Shown: in pieces, positions 10,301-24,800 of the stretch
Position numbering within the stretch: the first letter of the stretch is position 1
Layout: every line of letters begins with the position of its first letter
Assembly: GCA_013396915.1 (NCBI GenBank)
Contig: VWZL01003401.1
Coordinates: 868,958 to 932,957, forward strand
Reading direction: 5' to 3'
Source: Stercorarius parasiticus
Lineage: Eukaryota; Chordata; Aves; Charadriiformes; Stercorariidae
DNA: 64,000 bases
Program-made: the position numbers and the translations under genes
Notes under the pieces: model-generated
Seen by the model: the letters and a program-made list of their open reading frames with translations, nothing else
Databases searched by the model: none
What the model was told of the DNA's origin: nothing

Positions 10301-13300
10301 GCATGGGCTCCAGGCCTGATAATATCATTACTGTCAGTATCCATTTTACCATATTCAGTTATGTAGTAAAAAATAGGATTTCCTCAAAATCACGATCAAA
10401 TTTTCCAGTCATCTCACTGACTTTTTTCCTTTTAAGATCCTGATAGAACTGAGTTACATGTTAGCTATCATATTACCTAAAACCAGTTTCTTGTACTTTG
10501 TTGCATATAATTCTCAGGAAGAAGACAAAGTGGAAATATCAGAAAAATAAAAACATAGCAATACATGTTTCATAGGAAGTTTCTATAGTGTGTGTACATA
10601 ATAACTATAAAATCAGCGTATTTTTATATTACTGAAGTCATGCACAAATAAATATTGTTTTGGCATTTACAAAAAAAAAAAGCCTCAAGACCAATTAAGT
10701 CATCTCCTATCTGAGTGAATGTCCCAGGATTAAATAAATTTTTCTTCGCTTTCCTGTTGGAAATCCATGAATATAGAAAGCACTATATCCCCCCAAAATC
10801 ACTAGTGGGAAGTGATAAGCACAGATTATAAAGCTTTTTGGTAAAATTTAACAATATTCCATCTTCAAAAGGCAGATAACTGCGCTTACATGTTGTGTAC
10901 TAAGACATATTTGCAACATTTCAGATCACTTAATTTAGACACTAAGTCAAAGGTGGCAACGCTTAAAGTAGGTACCCAACCCAGGCTAATAAATCATACC
11001 ACGTAAAGTCAAAAGAGTTTTACAACTCTGTGCAGAAAATGGAGAGGAGCAGGCAGCTCTGAAGTGAAGGATTCAAGAAGAGGTCTATTTCTCTATCATC
11101 TATGAGGTACCTCAGCGCTCCTGATCAGGAAACCACTTTGATCCAGCCAAAGAAAGTACTGACAAAGGACTCTTTTGCAGATAGGCACCTGCTGGAAGGA
11201 AGCCAGAGACAGTGGCTGTTGCATCTCAACAGAGTCCTTAAGGCAGTGGCTCAAAGCCCTCCTCAACCTGAGGCAGCTTGAGTCCACTCTCCCTTCTTTA
11301 AGGAGAATGCCCTAACCACGACAATATTTGCTGTTGCTAATCCCAAGCTTCCTCTAAAAATCCTCAATGTTCAAGAATCAGTGAGACACAGAGAAAGAAC
11401 AAAGAAGAGAAAAATCTGTAGTCTTCAGATATGGTAGCAAGATGTGCAACATCATCGTATCACATGGTAAGCGTTTTTTATTTCCTTTAGCTATGTAAGT
11501 TATTGCTTGCAAAGTAAACCACTCAATAATAGGAAACTAACTAATTAGCTTATTCAGCACCAGAGTGTTACACATACCCCTGATACAATCTAAATACATT
11601 TTTCTACTGAATTATCTTTTTATTTAGAAAGGAAGAAATAAAGATGGAGGGAAAAGAAAAGACTGTTTTTGAGACCGATTCAAGTGCCTGCTGACAAGGC
11701 ACTACTTCTGGCAAAGGTTAAGTATTTCAGCCATTTCTCACTCAGATTAGCACCACATACTCACCAATGTTGCAGCTACATCCTTCCTTTCACCTACACA
11801 AGATCACCTTCTCTAGCCAGACTACATCTGTGATGCACCACTTAAAATTCCTCAGTGGGATGAAATACCTCCTTCTGATTTGTGGCCTCTAGCAATCACC
11901 CGCCAGAGCAGTTTAGCTGGCTTAAATTCTTTCACTGATAGACAATACAAGATATTCAGGATCTAGCAAAAATTTCCCTGGAGTACTTCAATTAAAAATC
12001 CTCTGTATACAAGTCCTCTGCATAACAAGTCCCAGAACCTGCCTGTAGTCATCAAAACGGACAATGCAGAAACCACAGCTTCTTATTCAGGGCAGCACCA
12101 CTTAGAAAATTGTCTTTAAAACCCTAAAAAGGGAAATAGAACCTTGTGCTGTATACAAACTAGGAGCAAACAATGATCTTCTTGCATGATACAAGGTCGC
12201 AGGACTATATTGAACAAGGATACTAAAAAGTCTAAAGAGTAAACATAACCAAGGCAAGTGTCATGCAGTAGCAGCCTTATAAATGATGTAACAGACCTAG
12301 TTTCCAGCTTTTTCAGCTGTGAAGTGGTCCATAAACGTTTTGCTTGCTTGTCTTCAGAATACATCATATGTTCTAGATTAGATGATACTAAAGGTATTCC
12401 TGACAATTAGTTATATCACACTGTAGGAAAACTCATCTTGGGTCAGCATCACAAGGAACAGAGTTCTCCTTTTGTGGCTGTCGTGGGGCTGCTTTCCTTT
12501 CCACCTCTCCTGCTCCTCCAATTGCCCGGCAGGAGAAGAGGCCTTTAGGTTCATGTGCCTTGAAGCTGCCAGAGCACTCCTTGACAGCGTGTGCTCAGCA
12601 GCTGGTGCCTCGGACATCTCTGAATCTGAAGAGGCATGTCAATATCTTCACCAGGAAGATTTTCATCTATCTCTTAAGGATCTCTTAGGAAGTTACTTAC
12701 AGATACATAGCTTTCAGTAATGTGCTTCAAGTGTAGATGCAGCCACTAAGTTTGTTACTGACAGATATTGCTGACTCAATTTTTAAAGCCTAAAGTCAAA
12801 GCTGGGTGGGGCAAGCAAAGGTAAAAATTTTCTTCTTGAAAGCCAGACTTCTGGTCTAGCACAGAGGATTGCATATGAAACTATGTGCAATTATTTACAA
12901 AAGACTACACCATATTAGCAAGCAAATTCAAAGACTATGTTCTAATCTGTAACCACAGGTGGTAAAAAAGAAGTGGACAGTGGCTGAAATTACCCTACCC
13001 CTCAGGTTGGACATCATAGGACATAGAAGAGACAGTCCCACACAAGCCTCGTGGTCTAAAGAAGTTCTCCAGTGACTTCTGCACCAGTAGTAGAATATAA
13101 ATAAACAAGCACTTGATCAATGTACTTCACTTTTTACACTTTTAAGTAGGTAACATCTCTAAAAAACCCCAAACCTCAATATTGTCAGTAATGGTTCAAT
13201 TTTATACAGGGATCTTTCAACTGCTAGTGCTGAAATTAATCAATAGCATCTAGTTCAACAGCAGCCTGTCCAAAACTGAAAACAACTCCAATGTGTCTGA

Positions 13301-16300
13301 TACTAAAATTGGCAATGACTGGCTATCCATTTACAAAAAAACAAGCTTTGAATTATTTTCGTTGTTATGTGCTACAAAAATCATGTGCTCATAAAATATC
13401 CATAAACATTTTTACATCACTTTTGTAATATTTACTTTAGCCAGATACCATATCTTTTTTAATTTATGGCAAAATATTTCTTTGCTCAGCGAGCAAGCTT
13501 AGCTACAGAATGAATTCAACCCATCTATAGATCAAATACTCATGCTTTGCTTTTCTTAAGTATCTTTTTAAAAAAATATTAGAAGTTAAAATATATTATT
13601 TTATGCTTTTCCATTCATGAATTCAAATCTAACTGGAACATTTCTGCAATCAGCTTCTGGCATGTGTATGTGTAAGTGACCAAAGTACAGAAATATGACA
13701 GGATGCTCTAATTCCACAGTAATGATGAGCTCAATATAAAGGTCTCAAATAGAAAAACAAACTTGTACTTTAAAACAAATCTTACCTACTCAGCTGAGTA
13801 CTAACAGCTGCTCAATACCTATGCAATTTTATAGGAAGTGCATACAAAAGAAGTTGAGCTTGGTCAAATCTCTTGGACAGATGATCACTCACTCTTTGAA
13901 TGAACTCAGCACAAGTACTTCAGACAGTGAACGCTTCAGTTCTCTTTACCAATACAAAATATTTTATATTTAAGAAAGGATAGCTTCAAGGTCTATGGTT
14001 ACTGCACATTCTATTAAGTAGAGTTTTTTTAGTTAAAGTTTTTAAAATAGGAATAAAATCTTTGTATGAGTTTTCAGAAGCTTCGCACTAGCTTATTTCA
14101 GTCATCATATCTCACGTTTTCCTTATTTTTCTATAAATTCCACCCTATTGCAAAAAGCACCCTGCTTGTCACAGTAGTAGACTCCATTGCTAGAAAAGAC
14201 TCATTTTCCATAGCAATCTTAACATAATTTTCACCTCACTTGAATCGTACATAAACTACCAAAATCCTTATTCCCTTCCTCTCCCCTAACTTGGAATAAT
14301 TATCAGTTTAAACAGAAACAAAGATGATATATTGGATCACAATCAGCAAGACGTGCTGTTCAGTATCCTCTGACCAAGAGCAAGAAAACACAAAAAATTC
14401 TGCAAAGCTGACTCTAAAATAGCCCAGCCACAACAAAAGATTCCTCCGACCTCAAATATGTAGAGGCTAGTATGCGACACAAAAGCGCAGGACTGACTTT
14501 TCCTTCCTGCCTCCATATCCTGCCAGCCCTGGGGAAAACCACTGATGCTGATTTCAGGTAAAGAACTCACACACAGAAATACAGAGTCAGTACAACAAGT
14601 TAGAACAAGTCTTGTCCCTCAAATTGATTCTGCATCTGGAATAAACATTGTTCCAAACACAAGATGTTGTTTGGACAGTAAGAACTTCAGTTCCTGGATA
14701 TAATCCAACTGCCCAATATGAATATAAATAAACAATTAGGTACATCTGGTTAACTAGCAGCAACACGAGAATATCTCTCATTTTAACCATCGGTAGTAAC
14801 ATGAGATCAATTGCTCAAACTGAAGGTCAGAGTTTTCCTAAATATATGTTCTCAGCTCTGGATATTCTTGATATCCTTGATATCCACACAAATATTCTAG
14901 ACAGCTTTTAACTGTGGCAAGTTCCTGGCACCAAAGACAACGGTAAATAAAATCCACAGCTTCATATTTTAACTAAAAATATCTTTTTAAATAAATATTT
15001 TTTAATAGGTTTACTGACCGACCCCTTACAGAACAAGGGTGCTTAACCTATCTTTTCTAACTTATTACTTTGATTTTTTTTTTTAAGTTCTTCTCCAAAA
15101 TAAACACTTCAAAACGTAAGTTTCTCTCCATCCTAGAGTGTTTCGTCATCTATCTCGTCTCAATTTCACCCTTACAGCACCTTAATGTCATCTTACCGGA
15201 GCCCCTCGTAAGAGCTACTGCTTCTCAGTCCAAAATGCTATGATAGAACTAGACAGACCTGTATCAACCTCAGTGAAGTCTGTTCTTGCAGAATACTTGA
15301 CTACAAAAGCATAACTCCAGGCAAGACATCTCAAATACTCCTCTATTGCAACCCTGCTATGAAGCCCATATTCACTGATTTGGCTTTAATTACTGCTGTA
15401 TTTCTTTAAATGGTTTTGACACAGGCCAGTTGTCTGATCTCTACATGATGATCTTGTGGTATAAACATCTCCTACCTGAGTTTAGACATTTGTGACAAAG
15501 GAGAGTAAAAAAGTTTACTTGTCACAGATCTTAGTATGATTAGATTCCCTAGATTATATGCCAGCAGAGTCCTAGCTTTCTCTGTCCCCAAAGTGAAAGT
15601 AGATAAATATACAACATTATCATTTACATTAAGTATCATTAAATACTGAGATTAAATCAAATACTTGGCATCTCCCTTATTAATGATTTTCTTCTCTATG
15701 CAATTTTCCCTCTCTTGTTATTTCCTGTCATCTTCTACTTCAAGTCTATCTTCAGATTAGATAGCCACATTTCTGAAACATAACAAAAAACGGAGATCAA
15801 ACTAATCACCTCAAGCAAACGTTTATTACACTTTGGAGCAGCTTATGAGAACCTGATTTACACTTCTCATGTCATAGCAGCCAGAAAGTACATTGAAAAA
15901 TTTTTTAGAGAAAGTAAATTTGGCTTCAAACACCAGTAAGTCTAGGTTGCCCGAGCAGGCTGTTTTTAACAATTCTCTGTGTAGTCCAAAACAGTTAACA
16001 CTCACAGTAATGCCATCTAAGACAACCAAGGGGATTTTTCCTTCTGTAAAAGAGTTTATGCAGCCCAATGAAAAACCAGATAGAGGATGAAATGACAGTT
16101 TTACTTAACTAAACTTTGTTGGTTTGTTGTTGGTTTTTTTTCCATTCTTGTATATTTCATAGACGCTTTTTAATGGGGTTGTTGTCATAAGTCCCAACCT
16201 AATTTATGACAGAACCCTAAAATACTTTTCTCAAACATCTAACATTTTAGTAATTAAATGGTTTTAGAAGATTTTACAATGACTGAACCTGAGATGCTTC

Positions 16301-18575
16301 CCATCAAACGTCTCGCTTCAGGCAGAAAAAAAGAAAAAAAGAAATTTTATAAGATGAAACTCCCAGGAAATATTCTTACACCCCTTCTTCCTGAGTGTCA
16401 GTGCCTTAGCCTCAGCCCTGAACCAGCAATAAACCTGTGCTAGTTTATAAAAGACTGGGGTTAGCAACTGAAGCTTATAAAACAATTTTCTGCAAATCGT
16501 TTCAGTTTGGCTATGCACATGTGAACAAAGTGGCAAAGTTCAATGCAAATCATGCTGCTGTTCCATGTAACAAGCAAGCACACAACACATTCATATATAC
16601 AAAGAACAGGCAAGGTGTGCATTAAGAGATAAGCACTTGAGTGCACGACAAATTAAGCCCAACTCATCCATGATATGTTTTCCATTGTTGAGGGAAAGTT
16701 AAATCACATTTAGTTGTGTAGCTTTTTTAAACAGCAGGCATCTTGACTTACAATAAGTTAACCCTTTCCTGCACCATGCCCTCAATTAGATTTGAGGTTT
16801 CCCTTCCCTCTAAACCGTGTGCAACTGACCTTCAGAAGTTAAGGCTATCTCTGTCTACAACCAGGGAGCTAAATGCGATCAATATGGTTCTTGAAAAAAA
16901 ACGAAACATTTGATAAAGATTTTTCTCTGTAAAGATTGTATAAAGCAAATCAATTTGCTGTAAAAGACCTCTTGTTGCTGACAGTTTGTGAGGACTTTCA
17001 TAATGTCATTGTTTTCAAAACACTGTTAACGCCAAACAATTAAACAGCAAATTCTCTATACAATTATATTATATATTCCCTATGCATATGCACATTCATA
17101 CACTTTTAAAGGTTTTTAATGGCATTCTTGAACTTTCAACCTCTATTTTACTTCATTTTCAAGTTACTATAATTCACATCATGCCTGCAAATATTCTTCA
17201 ATTCCAACGGCCGTCCATCTTCTATAATGAACTTTTCAGCTAATCAAATGATGAACTATTCCTAGCAAGGCAAAGCAAAGGATTACTGTTGCTGCAAAAT
17301 CATTGTCAATACAGAAAAGACCATCAAGTTTATTTGTTTTCATCCATTTTTATGCTAATTTTTAGTTTAACTGCCCAGTTTAATAAATCAAACTCAAAAG
17401 TGAACATTCAGACATAACTGCAGTCTAAAAACATTTGCCTGAAAAGTGATAAGCAATATGTACAGATCAAAGGCTTAATGGTTGCTATTTTGTGTTTTGT
17501 ACCTTCCCCCATTTAACTGGAGAAAAATAAACCGGGTTTGCCTTTTTTTAAATGCTACTTCCAGCAATATTATTATGATGTTTAATGAAGTAAATAACTT
17601 CACAAGCAAACTATACATGAAAATGGAGGTATGCTATATTCAATTAACCCCAAAGTATGGACAGTTTTGTTCCATGTCTGACAAATTCTTCAACCTCTGC
17701 TAAGTTGATCAGTAAAAACTCGGCTAATTGAATCCATCGATGTGAAAAACCACAGGCTCAAGTCTGTACTGCATACATCAAGCTGAAGGATTTCTGCTTC
17801 AGCCATGGCGGTAATAGTCAGTGGGGTCAGGTCAAAGAGGGTTAAAGTGAGTCAGGATATAGCCAAAGGAATACATCAAACACTGATTTTAAAAGGGCAA
17901 TTAATCTTAGACAGAAATGCTTCCTGGGGAATGAGATCTCAATCTTAAGAGCACACTACATGATGTAGCAGTAAAAATGTACATATACAAGCTTAGAGAG
18001 CTTTCATCCTGTGATCACAAACAGAAGGGGAGTGCTGTTTATCAGAGAAATACAAACCCTTGCTAAAATACTTACGTTAGCTTCTTCCGGGCCCTTACTC
18101 GTTGAAAAATAAGTTCTTTAATGAGAAGGCAACAGAGTTTGCATACATGAACTATCTTTTTTCTGTACACGTACTGTAAATTCTTTTGAACAGCTAGTAG
18201 ATTACAGTATTTAGAGATTTCTACCGAAGTAAAATTAAAGAATTTAGTCTTGAAAAAATCAGGAAAGAGCAGATAAAGGAGAAATTGAATACCTGAAGGG
18301 CTCTTTACACTGAACAGTAACTTAAAAAGTTTTTAAGCTACCTGTTCAGAGTTAAGATTGGAAGTGAATTTTCAACTGAAGTTTAATTTTTCCATTCCAA
18401 AATATTAAGAGTTAGCTTCAAAGCAGATAGATTATCATATAATCTTTATTTTTAAAGAGTTTGGCTAGTAACGATTTTTTGAGTTCAGAAAGTATTTTTC
18501 CACTTTACAGAAGAAAAGTAGATCCATAGAACTTACAACACATATATACAGCATTTGCAAACAGAATTTGCTAAG

Positions 18576-18649
18576 TTAGTATCATTAATTAGTTAGTATC
18601 ATTAATTAGTTAGTATCATTAATTAGTTAGTATCATTAATTAGTTAGTA
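18576..18649. repeat. 17-bp tandem repeat, four perfect copies plus a partial fifth
   Basis: The unit TTAGTATCATTAATTAG is repeated four times without a mismatch (18576-18643), followed by the first six bases of a fifth copy. The perfect identity suggests recent expansion, so copy number is probably variable between individuals. Each unit carries ATTAATTAG, an AT-rich homeodomain-like core, but I have no evidence that it is bound. It sits deep in ATG5 intron 7. Confidence 0.95.
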
Positions 18650-20393
18650 ATATTACTGGGAATCATCAGCTATGTGGACAAAACACTACAGGTACATACC
18701 TCTGAAATAAGTTACAGCTAATTTTGCTGCATTAGTTTGCAATTTTAAAGATAGCTGGCTTTGCAACCACTCTTCCATCTGAGGATACTGATCCCCAACA
18801 GCACAAGTGGCAGAATGGCATCTATTTGTGTATCTGGTCCATACATCTGTCATCTTATTGACAGTAAGTAACACTTTGCATTAAGATACTGGACTTAGTG
18901 AAGTTTCCTAAAGTGTAGACACCCACTGCATTTTGCCATTGTAAGTGTGGTGATGACGCCATCAGGAAAAAGGGCAAGGAGCACAAGAGGCATTCCAGTC
19001 TTCAATGGCTATAGCACCTTTGTGCACAAGCCAAGCCACTTTGGCTTCGATGTAAGGAAAATTTTTACCTCTATTTTCTTACAAATATTCTCCAAATCAC
19101 TACAGGTACCAAACAAGATAGAAAGTACGGTTTATCCACTGACTGTGAAGTTAACAAAATCTCAGATTAAAACGAGGTATTCAAGAAGGGGACAACTACT
19201 GTTGTACAAGTGCTGCTGAATCCTTCGAGAAGAGAGCAGGACACAGTAAATAGTGTTTTTCAGTGGATTACTCTGCTTTACATTATTGGTAAGGCTGCTA
19301 CTTTTCTCCTAATTATTTTCTGTAGGTCCTTTAGTTTTGCAGGTTCTCTTCTTTTTAGCCCTGTAAGATGTTTATATCCTGGGAAAATTAGGTTATGCTT
19401 ATATGCATCAAGGCAGAATAGAAAAAGACTGCAAGAGAGAAGGAAGACGGAAATGATTTTACTCCCCCCCCCAAAGATACAGTACATATACCTAATTTAA
19501 AGACCAGAACCCACTCTCTGGACCTCAGTGCAAGTGCCAGAGAACAGCTCATGCCTATTCAGCTAAATTATCTCCCCCTCCGTATTGTTTATTGAGCATA
19601 GTCCCCAGACTGTTAATCCATGAACACTGCTGAAATTTTCTGGGAAAGTATTAATTGGTCTAGACCGAAATTATGCCAGAGAACTGCTAATAGTCATACA
19701 GCACAAACAATGCATGTTCTAGCCCTCTTTTGTTTACTAGTATAAATAAAAACACTGACACCACAATGTCTAAATCCAGTTGTGCACTGCAGTGTCCTGG
19801 TTGAGAACTTCACGTTGCTCATCTTCACAGAGGTTTACTGCCGTCTCCTGAAAACTTTGGTAGACCCACTCAAGTCTCCAGTTACAGTTGCACCAGTTAC
19901 AGCACTAAAGGTGGCAGTGCTGCGTATATAGCATATGAACATTAAAGGATGATGATCCCTACGGAAAAAAGGAATTTTGGAGCATTCTCACATTTTCTAT
20001 GAAACTAACCTTAAAAACTATCCTGTAAGTCTATATACTTTGTGTACTTTAGCTGTTGCTAATACGCTTGCTTCTGTGAGCAAGGATATATCAGAAACTA
20101 GAAGAAAGGTTTGTTTTGGGGTTTTTTTTGTGAAGTTTTTGATGGCTCAGTCATACTGAGTGACCTCTGTGATCTCCTCAGGGCGAGGTCAGGATCCAAA
20201 AAAATAACATTCTTAACTCTGCTACTGAGCTCAATGTGACCAGATGCAAGCCACATCACCCCTCTGTGCCTCTAATTTCTCCTTCCTTTTTGTCTCTCTT
20301 CACTCATCTTTTGTCTAATCTAATGATAAATTCTGTGGGAATACACTGCAATGTCCATACAAGTGCATAAAGAACCTGAGGTTTCCTCCTCAG

Positions 20394-20406
20394 ACACACA
20401 CACACA
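20394..20406. repeat. Short (AC)n microsatellite
   Basis: Six and a half AC units lie next to an A run. It is short and probably of low variability. Confidence 0.8.
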
Positions 20407-21079
20407 AAAATATTCCTTTTAAAACTGAAAATTCACCACAACCAAAGCATTTTGTCAAGATGCTTTGATTGCAACAATCTTCTTTAAACTCATATACATG
20501 GCAGATTACTAACAGAAAACTTGCCCAATTTCTAGTAATTTTCCGCAATCCTTTCTTGACTGCCTAGATTGTCAGATCCATAGCATTCCATCAGGGATTT
20601 GGGAGTATGATGCTGATAGATCCAGGAAGTGCAAGCTCAACTGTAGCCCATGAAGCAGATCGCTCTAGGATGAAAAATCCCACCTCTCTACTGCAGAGAA
20701 TTCTAGAAGTGCTGGCTTGTGATTTCCAAACTGCATAAGCTAAATTTTGAAAAAGTTATTTTGCTCTGTGGAGGATTTTACTTTTTCCATTTCATACTAT
20801 TACTGTTAATAATAGACTTAAACTTTGTTGTGCCTGAATAAAGTCATTGGCCTTCTGACAAATTTAAAGAGAACAGCCTGGAGCCTGATACTAATAAAAC
20901 TTATTGGGTGGCCGACAGAACAAATTTAGCTGAAGCTGAACAAATTTCCAAAGGCTTGTCCGAGAAACAGTGCTATTTCCCTATTTTCTGTACCTCTTCC
21001 TACATTCTACCCTCTTGAATGTGCATGCCCAGAAACTACTTTCAAGTCACAAAAGACAAAAGCACATTACTCTTGTGAT

Positions 21080-21880
21080 ATTAGAGAAGTTGCTGGATGG
21101 AACAGGAAAGACAATGATCATCTAGTCCAACTGCCTGACCAATTCAGGGCTGATCAAAAGTTAAAACATGTCTCTAAGGGCATTGTCCAAATGCCTCTTA
21201 AAAACTGACAGCCTTGGGGCATCAACCACCTCTCTAGGAAGCCTGATCCAGTGTTTGACCACATTCTTGGTGAATAAGTGCTTACCAACGCCCAGTCTAA
21301 ACTTCTCCTGGCACAGCTTTGAGCCATTCCCATGTATCCTATCACTGGATATCAGAGAAGAGCTCAGCACCTCCCTCTCCACTTCCCCTCCTCAGGAAGC
21401 TGCAGAGAGCAATAAGGTTGCCCCTCAGCCTCTTCTTCTTCAAACTAGACAAGCCCGAAGTCCTTAGCTGCTCCTCATAGGACATTCCTTCCAGCTCCGT
21501 CACCAGCTTTGTTGCCCTCCTCTGGGCACATTAGAGTACCTTCACATCCTTCTTAAATTGTAGGGCCCAGAACTGCACACAGAACTCAAGGTGAGGCAGC
21601 ACCATTGCTGAATACAGTAGGATGATCACCTCTTTTGACCAGATGGTTATGCTGGGTTTGATGCACCCCAGATGCGGGTTGCCCTCTTGGCTGACAGGGC
21701 ACACTGCTGACTCATTGAGCCTGCTGTCGACCAGCACCTCCAGATCCCTTTCTGTAGGGCTGCTCTCCAGCCACTCCTCTCCCAATTTATACTTGTGCCC
21801 AGCATTACTCCATCTAGGTGCAGAGTCCAGTATTTGGACTTGTTAAATTTCATCCCATTTGCCACTAGGAAAGGGGCAGA
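21080..21880 (-). mobile_element. CR1 LINE fragment, 5'-truncated, minus strand
   Basis: The minus strand shows the end of the CR1 reverse-transcriptase ORF in broken pieces. These include GMKFNKSK near 21860, EEWLESSPTERDLEVLVDSRLN near 21785-21720, HLGCIKPS, and the C-terminal VVKHWIRLPREVVDAPRLSVFKRHL near 21220-21300. After the stop comes the conserved tail with GGACTAGATGATC at about 21110-21125. Several frameshifts separate the pieces, so no protein is made. The typical terminal octamer repeat is not clear. Orientation is the same as ATG5. Confidence 0.92.
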
Positions 21881-24800
21881 GAGCTCACATGCTACCAAAC
21901 AGATAATCCTCATATACTCGATTGAGGTAAAGTCGGAGCAATCCTTAAAACCAAGTTATGTTTGCTGTTTCCTGAAAAATTGTATGTAGAAAGATCACAA
22001 CCAGCCTCAGATCACCACCATGGTTTTTTCTTTAAAAGCAAGCCAGAACATTCTTTATACACAGAAGTCCTCTCTGAATATGCCAAGAGCTTGTTTAGAA
22101 ATGAAGATGGCTAACAAGAAGCCATATAAGCAGCACAGCTGCCACGCTACTAACTGTCAGATTATTTGCACCTTTCTGTGTAGTCATGACAAACTAATTC
22201 TATATTAATTAATTCTGTAGTCATGACTATTAATTCTATAATCTCAAGATGACCTCTGGACTTCCACCTCTTTTGATTAAAAAGAACTACTAAATTGAAA
22301 GGCATGCAATTTTAACACAGAAGAAAATACCTTTCCACTTCAACTTAAAAAAAAAAAAAGCAACTGGGGCAGGTAGGGGTGTGTGGGTGTAAAAAAAAAA
22401 TAAAATCAAAAAGTCGGAAGTCACACAGATGAAAGGCAGATGCAGAATGATAATCCAAGCAGATGGCCTGCTTAGGAAAAGATAACAGGCACAAATAATG
22501 ACTCACACCCGAAAGGAGATGTACATGATGACCTCCTCTAACATGGAGAGCACCACTGAGTCAAGCACACAAGAAGGGTGGAAAAACTTAAGTAGCAGGT
22601 CCAAACTGAACTTCAGACCACAAGATAACTCTCACAGTAGCGGAGACAGTGGACTAGAATTCATATCACTGGTGAGCTTTTAATAATCTTTTAAAATGCC
22701 TGCACACTACAAGAGCTCTAACCCTTCACAATACTGTCATATCCATGTGGGATGAAAGCATAGGTAATAAACTGCCTAAAACTGACCAGGGCTCATTTCT
22801 AAATTTAGGAGGTCTGGAAAAAAAAGTATTTCAACATTGTACCTCCACAGCACTGAAAAGCGCAGACCAGCCTGTAGAGAGCACAAGCAGTCAGACTTAC
22901 TAGCTAGACATGGGGAGCAAAAGCTTCCCGAGTTTGCTCACCACTGGAGCAGCAAGGACGGGCATGGTGTTGTGCTGCTCCTCTCCTTGCTGTGCAGCTC
23001 CCATGGCAAACCCCAGGTCCAGCTCATTCTGACCTCAGACAGAGCAAGCCCAGTTACATTTCATGTCAATCCAAAGCCGTTCAACACTGCATGCATTTAC
23101 TTCCTTCTATTGCACTATTTGTCACTGGCATCAAAATTAGGAGCCGATGCAACAAATCTAATCTAAATTCAATTTTCTGTTTGACTAATTTACTGGAAGT
23201 CAATGCTTAGAAAACTGGGGGAGTACAAAAACAATTAATATGTAGTCTCTCATACAATATACATTAAAAAAAGCTGAGAGTTAATTGAAAACAGTTGGTC
23301 CCTAATTTCACAAAATCATTCAGTACAGCAAGTCTTAAGAGAAAAATCCTGGAAGTCTTTTTGATCCTTGTTTTATTTCTGAAAGAACTAATGACACTGA
23401 TGCAGAAAGAGGTCAGTTCACACAGCTTTTCTGAATGAACAACAATGCTGTGAAAACTGGGATTGATTGATAGCCTACTGTTTGCGTCATTATGTCCAAA
23501 TGTTTACCATTTGAGTCTTCAAGGAAGCATGAGACAAAAATCAAAACAAGTTTTATGAAGACTTCAACAACACTGGCAAATTAAAATTATATCCAGAATT
23601 GTTTAGACATGATAGCAGTGGGAGAAAACTGTTTCCTTCTGCATTATACAATTTTTATCTTTGCGTTATGCTCAATGTCTTAAATTTCTGGTGTGGAAGA
23701 GGAAAGAAGTCTTTCCCTCCCCCAGAACAACTCTGTTTTCTATCATTTTAACCCTTTGCCTCTTCAAAGCATTCTGTTGAACTCAACACTGCTTCCTCTT
23801 GGAGTTGTTGCTCTGTAGTTATGTAAGTTCATGGTGTGTTCATCCCCTTCTCCTAGTAAGATGAGTCACCATTTCTAAACGAACTGTTTACAGTATCAGG
23901 ATGTTCTTTTACAGGAACCTCATAAATGTCTACTAAACAAATTTTTGTTTTTTTTTTTTTTTTAAATTGCTGTGAATTATTCACATGGGTTTTTTTCAAA
24001 TTTGATAAACTCTGAAGTTCAGAACCGATATCACTACTTCTGGAAACAAAGGCCTCTTAATTGGCAACAGGAACACCTATCATCAGATGCATAATACCAT
24101 GGGGAAATGCAGCATTAGCTCTCTAGCAGCAACAGATAGATAACAATTTTATTTATCTGTCATAAATGACATTGTTGCTGTAAGCAGGTAGCCTAATCTA
24201 CCTCATCTCAGTCAGACAGAGGTTATTAGACAGTAGGGAAAAATAGTCATGGTGCTATCTCCCTTCAGGCACTGATAATGTTGTTATTAAGCAGTTTTGG
24301 GAAGAATCCCCGTAAGTAACGTATTCTACCATATCAGCTATCTGACCTTATGCTATCTTTGCAGGCAACATGATCTTAATGTCTTCCCTTCCTTACCTAG
24401 ATAGAAACTGTAACTATGCAGTCTAAGAGACCACAGGCAACATCAAGCTTCATCTTAGGCTGTTCCTCCATAATACACTAAATCTTCTCACAAATAGTAA
24501 TAACTCAAGTTATTTAAAAGACCACCTCATTTTCTGGAATTGGAACTACTGCTGACAATTCTACTTTACCACACAAGAACTGTCCAATTAAAGGATCAAC
24601 TTTTGTCTGTGCAAGTGGCATCCACAAGCATAGGAAAAAAAAAAAAAGATCAGACAGCGAGTTTACAAGCTGCAGTATGAATAATCAGAATAATTTGATT
24701 CTAACCCTGGAGTCCTCATGAATGGGTGTTTCATATTAAAATAAAAAGAGACGTCTGTCATGAGCTTAGATTCAAAACTACATGACGCAGTCTATGAGAA

